In this document: piece after piece, positions 13,682 to 19,969 of the stretch | Layout of the letters: each line of letters opens with the position of its first letter | Position numbering within the stretch: position 1 is the stretch's first letter | From: Eggerthellaceae bacterium | Lineage (GTDB): Bacteria > Actinomycetota > Coriobacteriia > Coriobacteriales > Eggerthellaceae | Assembly (NCBI GenBank): GCA_017460365.1 | Contig: JAFUBE010000444.1 | Coordinates: 1 to 38,021 of the forward strand | Length of the DNA: 38,021 nt | Reading direction: 5' to 3' | Made by a program: the position numbers and the translations under genes | Notes under the pieces: model-generated | Told to the model about the DNA's origin: nothing | Seen by the model: only the letters and a program-made list of their open reading frames with translations | Databases searched by the model: none

Positions 13682-13731
13682 CCTAATTGGCAGGTTCTTG
13701 TTCAGTATATCTCCCAATTGGGAGATTTCAA
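13682..13731 (-). promoter_or_regulatory. Leftward early promoter with embedded operator
   Basis: On the - strand: -35 TTGAAA (13731-13726), 16-bp spacer, -10 TATACT (13709-13704). The spacer is exactly the perfect 16-bp palindrome TCTCCCAATTGGGAGA (13710-13725). A second, imperfect site CCTAATTGGCAGG (13682-13694) lies downstream in the transcribed leader. A dimeric HTH repressor bound in the spacer would shut off the Cro-like gene and the whole early operon. Confidence 0.85.
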
Positions 13732-13740
13732 TAGAATTTT

Positions 13741-13775
13741 TCCCAATTGGCAATTTTTCCGTTATCTAGTAAAAT
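13741..13775 (+). promoter_or_regulatory. Rightward repressor/lysogeny promoter with operator
   Basis: -35 TTGGCA (13747-13752), a 17-bp spacer and -10 TAAAAT (13770-13775) read into the CI-like gene. The -35 is part of TTCCCAATTGGCAA (13741-13754), a copy of the CCAATTGG operator, so repressor can control its own gene. Together with the leftward promoter this gives three operators across about 70 bp, the classical layout of a bistable switch. Confidence 0.8.
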
Positions 13776-13804
13776 TTCCTTGCCGTTTCGGGACGGAGGG
13801 AATC

Positions 13805-14023
13805 ATGCGGTTTTACGAGGCATTTGAAATTGCGTTGAAGGAAAAAGGCCTGAAAGCGGCTGATATTTGCTCCGCGACTGGAATACATTCGTCGTACTTC
13901 TCGAAGCTGAAGAGCGGGCACACGAAAGACGTGACTTGGGAGAAGGCGCTCCTCATCATCAATGCGCTTGGCATGACTCCCGATGAGTTCTATGCGCTGC
14001 AGACGCAGGAGGTGGACAGATGA
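13805..14023 (+). CDS. CI-like HTH repressor (minimal)
   Basis: 72 aa from the ATG at 13805 behind GGAGGGAATC. It reads YEAFEIALKEKGLKAADICS, then ATGIHSSYFSKLKSGHTKDV and TWEKALLIINALGMTPDEFY: a five-helix XRE domain and nothing else. A canonical CI has a C-terminal cleavage/dimerisation domain, which is absent, so induction cannot be by RecA-stimulated autocleavage of this protein. It lies upstream of the integrase and is transcribed from an operator-controlled promoter, so it is the likely prophage repressor. Its stop is overlapped by a coupled micro-ORF. Confidence 0.8.
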   Translation: MRFYEAFEIALKEKGLKAADICSATGIHSSYFSKLKSGHTKDVTWEKALLIINALGMTPDEFYALQTQEVDR

Positions 14024-14094
14024 AGGTAAAGAGCTCCGCGATCCAACAGCACGCCGCCGTGCTGACAATGGTCGAAACGATGCTGGGGAGGTAG
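14020..14094 (+). CDS. 24-aa micro-ORF coupled to the repressor
   Basis: An ATG in ATGA overlap with the repressor stop opens a 24-codon frame, MKVKSSAIQQHAAVLTMVET then MLGR, ending 3 bp before the next ATG. The end of the frame contains the GGGGAGG ribosome binding site of the next gene. It could be a real micro-protein or a device that couples translation of repressor and downstream gene. Confidence 0.4.
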   Translation: MKVKSSAIQQHAAVLTMVETMLGR

Positions 14095-14096
14095 TC

Positions 14097-14561
14097 ATGG
14101 GTTTGTTCGGTTTTGGCAAGAAAAAGCAAGAATCAGCGCAACAGCAGCAACTGCCGCCCATCATGGTCGCGCCGTGGCAGATGCCGCCAGCGACGAAGGT
14201 GTATAGGCTGCCTGCCGAGCACGAGAGCAACATATACACGTACAACGGGACTCCATTTAAGGGTGTGCCGGCAAACACGCGGTTCGTCGTGACAGCCATG
14301 CCTGCTGAAGTGCGCATGGAGAGCATCTACAACGGTAGCGCGAGCGCGACGGTTGATCGCGGCGACGTTGCATATGCCTTCAACGGCCAGCCGTTCGGTT
14401 TCGCGTCATCGCATGCCGAAGCCGTGCGCAAGCTAATGCAGAACGGGTACATTGTTGAAGTTGAAGCGTACATCAGCGGATATGATGGAGAACTTGGTTT
14501 TCCGAAAGTGCGCGGTTTGTTCGGTTTCGTCGACGATGATTTATACAAGACTTTGCAATAG
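14097..14561 (+). CDS. Unknown lysogeny-region protein, possibly HIRAN-like
   Basis: 154 aa from the ATG at 14097 behind GGGGAGG. The first 25 residues are a Lys/Gln-rich head (MGLFGFGKKKQESAQQQQLP). The rest is a beta-rich domain with FVVTAMPAEVRMESIYNGSA, DVAYAFNGQPFGFASSHAEA, VRKLMQNGYIVEVEAYISGY and a repeated GLFGF near the end. The strand order with 'G.PFGF...aeav..l...Gy.VeV.a...Gy.g' recalls HIRAN domains; this is a weak resemblance. Between repressor and integrase it is expected to be expressed from the prophage, so a superinfection-exclusion or defence role is a reasonable hypothesis without direct evidence. Confidence 0.7.
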   Translation: MGLFGFGKKKQESAQQQQLPPIMVAPWQMPPATKVYRLPAEHESNIYTYNGTPFKGVPANTRFVVTAMPAEVRMESIYNGSASATVDRGDVAYAFNGQPFGFASSHAEAVRKLMQNGYIVEVEAYISGYDGELGFPKVRGLFGFVDDDLYKTLQ

Positions 14562-14570
14562 ATAATTAAA

Positions 14571-14611
14571 AGAAAACACCCCCGCGCGTCCGGCCAAGAC
14601 TTACGCGGGGG
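14571..14611 (-). terminator. Hairpin between the lysogeny gene and integrase
   Basis: CCCCCGCG (14579-14586) pairs with CGCGGGGG (14604-14611) across a 17-base loop. Reading on the - strand the stem is followed by TGTTTTCTTTT, so it can terminate leftward transcripts that would run antisense into the repressor region. On the + strand it is followed by a palindrome, GCTGTACAGC. It may insulate integrase from the repressor operon in both directions. Confidence 0.5.
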
Positions 14612-14653
14612 CTGTACAGCACGTACGGAATACGTCTGTGAGGTGATTCTACC

Positions 14654-15823
14654 ATGAAGGTCACGGGCTCGACCATCCAGCAGCTCGACAAGTCGAAGCC
14701 GCGCAACCGCTGCCGCGACTGGCGCATCTGGGCCACCACGGAGGAAGGCCGCAAGTCCGAGCGGTTCCATGGCACGTACACGCAGGCGCAGGGGCGCCAG
14801 AAGGCGTTCGTTGCCGAGTTTGAGGAATTGGTGCCCAACGCGGAGACGTTCGGGGCTTACGCAGAATCATGGAGGCTGTGGCGCGAGAAGTCGGGCAACC
14901 TCGACGAGCAGACCGTCGGGAACGACAAGCGCAACGTCAGCGTGCTCTCGCGCGTGCTCGGCGATAAGAGGATGGACGCGATCACGCCGGAAGCGGTCAA
15001 ATCCGCGCTGCTTGAACTCAAGACGGGCGGGGAGCGCGAGCTGTCCGGCACCTACATGAACAACCTGTTCACGGCGCTGAACAACATCATGCGCACGGCG
15101 GCGGACGACGGCCGCATCGCGTCGAACCCCTGCGAGAAGGTGAAGCCGCCGAAGACCGACACGAAGGAGCGCAAGGCGCTTACGGCCAGCCAGATGGACG
15201 GCCTATGGGACGCCATGCTCCCGCATGCCGAATCGGGCGACGGGCGCGCCATGGCGATGCTGCTGATGCTCGATGCCGGGCTCCGCCCGCAGGAGGCCCT
15301 CGCGCTCAAGCCCGAAGAGGTGGACTACGGGCGAAAGGCTCTCCACGTGCGCTCGGCCATGAAGGAGCGCAGCGGCAACATCGGCAAGACCAAGCGCCCG
15401 TCGTCCGTCCGCGACTTGCCGATGACCGACAGGCTGGCCGACGCGTGCGCGGCGTACTCGCGCATGCGCGTCGGCGGGAAATGCTTCTGCGAGAACACCC
15501 GCGGCGGCTCCCCGCTGCGCATGCAGAACGTCAGGCGGTGGTGGGATGCCAACCGCGACGCGTTCGGCGCGCCAGGTTTCGTCCCCTACGAACTCCGCCA
15601 CTCGAACCTGACGAAGATGGCGCGTTTCATGTCCGTGTTCGACTTGCAGGCGTGGGCTGGGTGGTCGTCCATCGAGCCGGCGAAGGTCTACGTCCACCGC
15701 GACCAGTCGTCGCTCGAAGCCGCTGTGGCGCGCTCGCAGCTGTCCGCCACGGTGCTCGGAGCTGTGCCGAACGCACCAAAAACGCACCACAACGAGAAGC
15801 AGGCCAGAGCTTCAAGCTTCTGA
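14654..15823 (+). CDS. int: Tyrosine integrase (site-specific recombinase)
   Basis: 389 aa. There is an arm-binding-like N-terminus (KPRNRCRDWRIWATTEEGRK), a SAM-like core-binding domain (about 62-165), and a catalytic domain with R211 (LDAGLRPQEALAL), a beta-hairpin lysine near 246-248 (KTKRPSS), Y312-ELR315-H316 (Tyr where His is common), GW337 and the nucleophile Y346 (KVYVHRD). The attP core begins 14 bp after the stop, the usual arrangement. The final codons themselves contain one pair of arm-type repeats. It should integrate the phage into a host tRNA gene. Ribosome binding site GAGGTGATT precedes the ATG. Confidence 0.92.
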   Translation: MKVTGSTIQQLDKSKPRNRCRDWRIWATTEEGRKSERFHGTYTQAQGRQKAFVAEFEELVPNAETFGAYAESWRLWREKSGNLDEQTVGNDKRNVSVLSRVLGDKRMDAITPEAVKSALLELKTGGERELSGTYMNNLFTALNNIMRTAADDGRIASNPCEKVKPPKTDTKERKALTASQMDGLWDAMLPHAESGDGRAMAMLLMLDAGLRPQEALALKPEEVDYGRKALHVRSAMKERSGNIGKTKRPSSVRDLPMTDRLADACAAYSRMRVGGKCFCENTRGGSPLRMQNVRRWWDANRDAFGAPGFVPYELRHSNLTKMARFMSVFDLQAWAGWSSIEPAKVYVHRDQSSLEAAVARSQLSATVLGAVPNAPKTHHNEKQARASSF

Positions 15824-16015
15824 CCTGCGGTTTTCGTGGTGGGCGTTACAAGATTTGAACTTGTGGCCTGTTGCCGTAACACTCTCACCTGGGCAAACGT
15901 ACTCACGCGTACTCACATGCCCAAATTACGAGTGCCGAGGTCGAAACACGAAAACTCACTAATTCAAGCATGCTCAAATCTGACTGGACGCACCAGAAAC
16001 GCACCACGCGCACCA
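15771..16015. other. attP: attP: tRNA 3' end core with arm-type repeats
   Basis: Positions 15837-15864 (- strand sense) read as the 3' end of a tRNA: a T-arm ACAAG/CTTGT with loop TTCAAAT, acceptor strand AACGCCC, discriminator A and CCA. This is the fragment that restores the host tRNA gene after integration. The octamer ACGCACCA occurs twice on each side, at 15771 and 15782, and at 15988 and 15999, each pair 11 bp apart. A near copy GCGCACCA is at 16008. These look like integrase arm sites on the P and P' arms. CGTACTCAC is also repeated at 15898 and 15908. Confidence 0.8.
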
Positions 16016-16018
16016 ACG

Positions 16019-16048
16019 AAAAAAGCCCCCGAGCCGAAGCCCGGGGGC
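16019..16048 (-). terminator. Terminator at the end of the lysis cassette
   Basis: On the - strand GCCCCCGGGC, tetraloop TTCG, GCTCGGGGGC (one G-U pair) and TTTTTT: a strong intrinsic terminator 17 bp after the last lysis-cassette gene. It protects attP and integrase from late leftward transcription. Confidence 0.9.
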
Positions 16049-16065
16049 GTCCTCTTCGCGGAGGT

Positions 16066-16224
16066 CTACTTGTCCCTGATTTGCGTCTCGACGCTGTACG
16101 GCCAGTACGCGTTGTGCAGCTGCGCGGATCGGTGCGGCTGGCTGTCCACGGTCATGACGCCGACCAGCAGGCACAGCGCCAGCACGCCGATGCCGATTGC
16201 GATTGCAAACACGATATTCCTCAT
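16066..16224 (-). CDS. Small membrane protein at the end of the lysis cassette
   Basis: 52 aa from the ATG at 16224, overlapping the endolysin stop (ATGA). It is MRNIVFAIAIGIGVLALCLL then VGVMTV, one N-terminal transmembrane segment, then a polar tail (DSQPHRSAQLHNAYWPYSVE). The longer open frame to 16380 lies over the endolysin. Its place directly after the lysin suggests an accessory lysis protein such as an antiholin or spanin-like factor; no family is recognised. Confidence 0.7.
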   Translation of the reverse strand: MRNIVFAIAIGIGVLALCLLVGVMTVDSQPHRSAQLHNAYWPYSVETQIRDK

Positions 16225-17039
16225 CGGATGGTCACGCCGTCGACCACGCCGTTCCACTCCCCCATGCGGTGGACGTCCACGTCGTGGCCCTCGGCCTGCA
16301 CGAGCAGGATGGGCGTGCCGTCGCCCGCGCAGCCGTTCTCGGTGTCGCTGGCGTCGTATTCGTCCACCCAGGGGAGCCACTCAGGGAAGCTCGCGGCGGT
16401 CATCACGCGCAGCTTGCAGTTCGCGGCGATGAAGTAAATCGCCTTTCCCAATTCGCCCGCCCAGGTGTCGTCCGAACCGCCCGTGTCGTGGGTGCCGACC
16501 ATCTCGTCGAGCCATTCGCGGCCATCTGGGTCGGTGGACGCGCAATAGCGCACGCCCTCGGGCTGCGGTTCGTGTTCGGGCTGCGGGTCGTCACCGTCAG
16601 CAGGCGGCGTGAGCACGTAGTCCCAGCTCCCCCAGTTCGGCGAGACGGAAATCTCGTTGCCCGTCTGGTCGCCGGGCGCGCCGTCGATATCGCCAGTTTC
16701 CGCGATGTGCGCCCCCACGTTGTCCCCGCCGCCGACGTACATCTCGGTGTGCTGGCGGCTCCCGTTGTGCGCGAGCAGGATGTCCCCGGGCTCGCAGTCC
16801 CAGATGTTTCCGTCCCACGGGTCGGCGCGGAAGCCAGCCGCCGTGAAGTCTTCCAGCATCGTCCCCGTGTAGCCGCTCGTCGGCACGTCGTAGCCAGCCT
16901 GGTTCGCGCACCAGTACATGAGCGAGCTGCAATCGAAGTCGCTGCCCTGCCAGGGCCAGCGGCGGTACTGCGAGTAGCCGTGGGAATCGTCTGCCGCGAT
17001 GTCCAGGGCGATTTGGACCATGCGCTCTCGTCTGCCCAT
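16221..17039 (-). CDS. Endolysin, Amidase_5/NlpC-P60-like
   Basis: 272 aa from the ATG at 17039 behind GAGGGTGA; a GTG three codons earlier is possible. Catalytic domain about 1-150: FDCSSLMYWCANQAGY with nucleophile Cys37, then GDILLAHNGSRQHTEMYVGG with His97, the Cys-His pair of the phage peptidoglycan hydrolase family Amidase_5. A D/E/P-rich linker (PPADGDDPQPEHEPQPEG) leads to a C-terminal domain of about 110 residues (RYCASTDPDGREWLDEMVGT, DTGGSDDTWAG, DTENGCAGDGTP). I recall domains of this kind in lysins of Coriobacteriia and presume it binds the cell wall. It is preceded by two membrane proteins that are holin candidates. Confidence 0.88.
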   Translation of the reverse strand: MGRRERMVQIALDIAADDSHGYSQYRRWPWQGSDFDCSSLMYWCANQAGYDVPTSGYTGTMLEDFTAAGFRADPWDGNIWDCEPGDILLAHNGSRQHTEMYVGGGDNVGAHIAETGDIDGAPGDQTGNEISVSPNWGSWDYVLTPPADGDDPQPEHEPQPEGVRYCASTDPDGREWLDEMVGTHDTGGSDDTWAGELGKAIYFIAANCKLRVMTAASFPEWLPWVDEYDASDTENGCAGDGTPILLVQAEGHDVDVHRMGEWNGVVDGVTIR

Positions 17040-17040
17040 G

Positions 17041-17262
17041 CTATTCACCCTCTTCGGGCGTTTCGGGGACTTCGGGAAGCCCTGCCACGCTGGTGAGCAT
17101 CGAGAGGATGCCCGCCAGCACCGACGCGCTGCCCACGAGCGCCCAGTTCACGTCGCCCATGGCCGCGCTCGTGCCGATGGTGGCGACGGCGGTCTGGGCC
17201 ACCGTCTTGATTGCGCGGACGCCCGCCGCCTTGAACCATTGCTTGATGTTCGACTTGTTCAT
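17041..17262 (-). CDS. Holin, r1t-type
   Basis: 73 aa. KQWFKAAGVRAIKTVAQTAV, ATIGTSAAMGDVNWALVGSA, SVLAGILSMLTSVAGLP: the FWK.AG.RA.KTFAQ opening and two hydrophobic segments match the phage r1t holin family, followed by an acidic tail (EVPETPEEGE). It immediately precedes the endolysin gene. It should form the membrane lesions that release the lysin. Strong ribosome binding site AGGAGG. Confidence 0.85.
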   Translation of the reverse strand: MNKSNIKQWFKAAGVRAIKTVAQTAVATIGTSAAMGDVNWALVGSASVLAGILSMLTSVAGLPEVPETPEEGE

Positions 17263-17271
17263 GTCTTCCTC

Positions 17272-17607
17272 CTAGCTCTTGCAGTGCTTTTCCAAATACT
17301 CGTCAACGTCCATGCCCACCAGGCCGTCCATGTAGGTCTTGGTCTGGTGGTTGCCGCCGTTGTCGCGGTACACGATGTAGGCTTCCAGCTTCTCGTCGAT
17401 GCTGAACTTGTCTGAGTAGATGACCAGGCGGCACGTCATGAGCGTGTTCTGCACGATGAGCTTCTTCAGCTCCTCGCTCTCCCTCTTGGCGTCCGCCGAC
17501 GTCTTCCTCACGACGCGCACCTTCATGACAACCGCGCTCACGACAGCCGCCACCAGCGCGGAGATGAGCGACGATAGCGCCGTCATCACGAGCGGGTTCC
17601 CCATCAT
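17272..17607 (-). CDS. Membrane-anchored lysis-cassette protein (holin-like)
   Basis: 111 aa. Residues about 5-30 (LVMTALSSLISALVAAVVSA) are one transmembrane segment. They are followed by a basic/coiled stretch (KVRVVRKTSADAKRESEELK) and a soluble domain ending YLEKHCKS. This N-anchor plus coiled coil is frequent next to holin genes in Gram-positive phages and is often annotated as a second holin or holin-like protein. Its ATG overlaps the stop of the upstream gene (ATGA). Confidence 0.75.
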   Translation of the reverse strand: MMGNPLVMTALSSLISALVAAVVSAVVMKVRVVRKTSADAKRESEELKKLIVQNTLMTCRLVIYSDKFSIDEKLEAYIVYRDNGGNHQTKTYMDGLVGMDVDEYLEKHCKS

Positions 17608-17828
17608 TCACCGCCTTCGAGCGCCGCGATTATCTCGGCCTTCGTCCACGACTCGTACGCCTCGACGCCGCGCTCCGCTGCGAGCGCGAGGAGTTCGGCC
17701 TTGGTCATAGCTTCGAGCGGCTTGTTGCGTTCCTCGATGATCGCGCGCACCGCCTCGCGCCAATGCGCCGGCACTTCATCGATTCGCGTGATGTCGTAGT
17801 TGATGCGCTTCGCGTAGAACTTCGCCAT
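17604..17828 (-). CDS. CD1375/XkdX-like small protein with SAP-like C-terminus
   Basis: 74 aa. MAKFYAKRINYDITRIDEVP then AHWREAVRAII resembles the short CD1375/XkdX-type proteins found between tail and lysis genes (MAKIYA.LI..G..tiddVP..wr..V). The last 34 residues, MTKAELLALAAERGVEAYES then WTKAEIIAAL, form a SAP/HeH-like helix-extended-loop-helix that normally binds nucleic acid. The role is unknown. Confidence 0.7.
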   Translation of the reverse strand: MAKFYAKRINYDITRIDEVPAHWREAVRAIIEERNKPLEAMTKAELLALAAERGVEAYESWTKAEIIAALEGGE

Positions 17829-17830
17829 GG

Positions 17831-18133
17831 CTACCCCTCCATTCCCACGATGATTTCACTCACGACCTCGCCGAGGTCGGCGAGCCCGTCACTCACGTCT
17901 TGGAGGGTCAGGCCCTCGGACGTGTGCTCGGGCTCGGGCTCCGGAATCGGCCCGGTCCAGTGAATCGCGTCGAATATCATCTGAGCGTGGTTGGGCGCCA
18001 CTTTCTTCGCGGCCACCCACGCGGTCACGTTCTCGGCGATGCGCATGTGCTCGTCAACGTCGGCCTCGTCGAGCTTTTCGATGGCCTTGAGGGTGACTTT
18101 CGTGAGAAACGTGCCCAGGTTCTTGTAAGCCAT
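17831..18133 (-). CDS. Hypothetical protein, first gene of lysis cassette
   Basis: 100 aa behind AAAGGAG. MAYKNLGTFLTKVTLKAIEK then LDEADVDEHMRIAENVTAWV: helical, followed by HWTGPIPEPEPEHTSEGLTL (a Pro/Glu linker) and a C-terminal helix (DVSDGLADLGEVVSEIIVGM). No recognised family. It starts a cluster of five further lysis-region genes; the 450-bp noncoding stretch ahead of it must hold its promoter or the exit of late transcription. Confidence 0.75.
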   Translation of the reverse strand: MAYKNLGTFLTKVTLKAIEKLDEADVDEHMRIAENVTAWVAAKKVAPNHAQMIFDAIHWTGPIPEPEPEHTSEGLTLQDVSDGLADLGEVVSEIIVGMEG

Positions 18134-18586
18134 AATCGGCTCCTTTCGTCCGATTGCCTTCGAAATGTTGGCCCCTGTGTCGCTTCGATTATGCGGGGCC
18201 TGTCACACATACGTTCATCGGCCTGTCAAGTGGCAATATTTCGCCAACCCCCGGTTAGCTAGTCCGGGGGTTGGCTTCCCTCACCTCCGTGCCTGGGCTG
18301 CGAGCGTGTCCTCGAGTCGGGGCAAGCCGCCCCGTAATGTCGGATGCTCAGTGCGATCCACTCACAGACTCGCGGCTACCGGGTCTCCCCGGCCCGCAGT
18401 ACGATTCCTCCGGTACGGGCAGTGTCGCAGGCCCCGCGCATGGCGGGCAGTCAAGTGACGCGCCTGGCCGCTTCTTCAATGCGCTCTCGCGCGCATCCTC
18501 CGCAGCTGCGCATGTGACGATCGCGAGTTGCCCTACGCACCGCAAGCTCGAGGCGGCGGAGGGGATGGCTATAGCTGCGGGACGCC
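18134..18586. other. Noncoding region between lysis cassette and IS110 gene
   Basis: No supported gene in 453 bp. A 12-bp perfect hairpin, GCCAACCCCCGG/CCGGGGGTTGGC with a 9-base loop, lies at 18243-18275 with no T-run on either side. The 9-mer GGCCTGTCA occurs at 18197 and 18220; on the - strand the second copy includes TTGACA. GC-rich small dyads continue to the transposase stop. The right part is the 3' flank of the IS110 gene and may hold its end or, in IS1111-type elements, the guide RNA. Confidence 0.6.
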
Positions 18587-19723
18587 CTACGCGTCCGCCT
18601 GCTCGCGCTGCACCTGCAGGCCCAGCGCCCACATCCAGCGCGCCATCTCGCTGACCACGGCGATCTTGGCGACGTTGGTGTGCTTGCCGGCCTTCTTCAG
18701 CGCGTCGTACTTCATCTTCAGCCGCGCGTTGGCCTCGAGCGCGATGTCCTCCACCTGGGGCGACACCTCGTGCCCCGGGCGCAGGTACTTCTTGTGCGCC
18801 GTCTGGCGCGATATGGTCGAGATCCCCTCCACGAGGGCGCGCCGGAGATGAGAGCTGCCCTCCTTGGTGATCTTACCCTGGCGGCGGTTGTCGCCCGTGG
18901 AGTCCTCGGATGACGTGCAGCCGATCCAGCGCGACACGCGCCTGCCGCTTCGGAAGCGCGAGAAGTCGCCGAACTCGGCGCAGGCCAGGAAAGCGGTCTG
19001 CACGTCGACGCCCTTCAGGCGAATGAGCGCGTCCACGTAGGGCTTCCACCTGGGTTTCTCGGCCTCCGCGGCCACCGCCTTCGCCAGTTCCTTGGAGCTT
19101 CGCTCCATGCGCTCGACCATCTCGACCTCCATCTTCAGCGCCATGTTCGACAGCGGGTCGCCCAAATCGCACGAGAGCGCCCACTTGCGCCAGGCCGGGG
19201 TCCACGTCGCCCTCAGGTTGCCGGCCGGCGTGCGCTCGTTCCACACGTACCCGTGCTTGACCAGCAGCATGCTGCCTCGCTGCTTCGCAGACTTCACAAG
19301 CTTCGCTGTAGTGTCGGAGGCCCGCGCCAGGTCCCTCGCGCCTTCGACCTCCGGATCCGGCACCCACACGTAGGAGACGTCGCTCGCTGGGTTGCACATC
19401 TCGCGAAGCACCACGCCAGCGTCGTGCCGGTCGTCCTTGTGCTTCTTGTTCTTCGGCGACCTGGGGATGGTCGACACGGCCATCACCTCACACGCAACGC
19501 CCCCGCGCTCCAAGAACCTGCTCAGCCAGAATCCGGTGCAACCGGACTCGTAAGCGCAGCGGACGGGGCCGGGCAGCTTCTTCGCCCACTCCAAGAGCTC
19601 GTGCTCGTGCCCCTCGCCGGAAAACGTCTTGGCCCAGCACTCGCCGGTGTCCGGCCTCAGCGCCTTGCACGACACGCTGCGCGCGTGGACGTCCATGCCT
19701 ACCTGCGTGGTATACTCGCTCAT
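18587..19723 (-). CDS. IS110-family (DEDD) transposase / Piv-like recombinase
   Basis: 378 aa. The N-terminal RuvC-like domain has the DEDD residues: VGMDVHARSV (D10), CAYESGCTGFW (E), then KDDRHDAGVV (D, D). The C-terminal Tnp_20 domain has LKGVDVQTAFLACAEFGDFS and RRVSRWIGCTSSEDSTGDN, followed by RRQGKITKEGSSHLRRALVE, containing the catalytic serine region. Length is normal for the family. IS110 enzymes are guided by a bridge/seek RNA encoded next to the gene; the related Piv protein is a DNA invertase. The frame looks intact and its context is unusual: it abuts an invertible tail-fibre locus. I cannot fix the element's ends, and no terminal inverted repeats are expected. Confidence 0.92.
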   Translation of the reverse strand: MSEYTTQVGMDVHARSVSCKALRPDTGECWAKTFSGEGHEHELLEWAKKLPGPVRCAYESGCTGFWLSRFLERGGVACEVMAVSTIPRSPKNKKHKDDRHDAGVVLREMCNPASDVSYVWVPDPEVEGARDLARASDTTAKLVKSAKQRGSMLLVKHGYVWNERTPAGNLRATWTPAWRKWALSCDLGDPLSNMALKMEVEMVERMERSSKELAKAVAAEAEKPRWKPYVDALIRLKGVDVQTAFLACAEFGDFSRFRSGRRVSRWIGCTSSEDSTGDNRRQGKITKEGSSHLRRALVEGISTISRQTAHKKYLRPGHEVSPQVEDIALEANARLKMKYDALKKAGKHTNVAKIAVVSEMARWMWALGLQVQREQADA

Positions 19724-19726
19724 CGG

Positions 19727-19808
19727 GAAGCCCCCTTCTCTTTGTGGCTCTGGCAGCCGCTTGCAGATAAGAGGATGCTAACCCACGGCCTAAGCGCACG
19801 GGGGCTTC
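19727..19808 (-). ncRNA. Structured leader of the IS110 gene (candidate bridge RNA)
   Basis: GAAGCCCCC (19727-19735) and GGGGGCTTC (19800-19808) are a perfect 9-bp inverted repeat enclosing 64 bases, with a smaller hairpin GGCT/AGCC within. On the - strand it ends 3 bases before the transposase ATG and contains the only purine-rich ribosome-binding-like run (GAGAAGGGGG), so folding should sequester translation initiation. In IS110-group elements the guide RNA is transcribed from exactly this 5' noncoding end. This is a structural candidate only. Confidence 0.4.
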
Positions 19809-19882
19809 TCTCTTTCCAAGACTGCTTCAGCCTGAGTCGCCGATGAACATATGGTCAAACTCTAAGCGCCCTGTGAGACGCG

Positions 19883-19935
19883 AAAATCCCAGTCGCGCTT
19901 ACGGCGCGTTCGGGCAATATGGGGCTGGGATTTTT
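19883..19935 (+). promoter_or_regulatory. Two-tier hairpin upstream of the invertase gene
   Basis: AAAATCCCAG (19883-19892) pairs with CTGGGATTTT (19925-19934), with an internal CGCGC/GCGCG hairpin (loop TTACG) in between. On the + strand the stem is followed by a fifth T and then CCC, 35 bp before the recombinase ATG. It could act as an attenuator that keeps recombinase expression low, or as a recombinase binding site or insertion-sequence end. Confidence 0.45.
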
Positions 19936-19969
19936 CCCATGTGCAAACCTCCGTTGAAAGGAAGAGACC

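Noticed and set aside
15837-15870. A phage-encoded tRNA gene
   Set aside because: Only the T-arm, acceptor strand and CCA end are present; no anticodon arm or 5' half can be folded. It is the attP core.
18165-18458. Third tail-fibre tip ending in Ala-Val-Lys before TGA, like the fibre's own Val-Lys end
   Set aside because: The preceding + strand translation is Arg/Pro-rich with no tail-fibre pattern, and no copy of the 13-bp inversion site lies nearby; the short match is probably chance.
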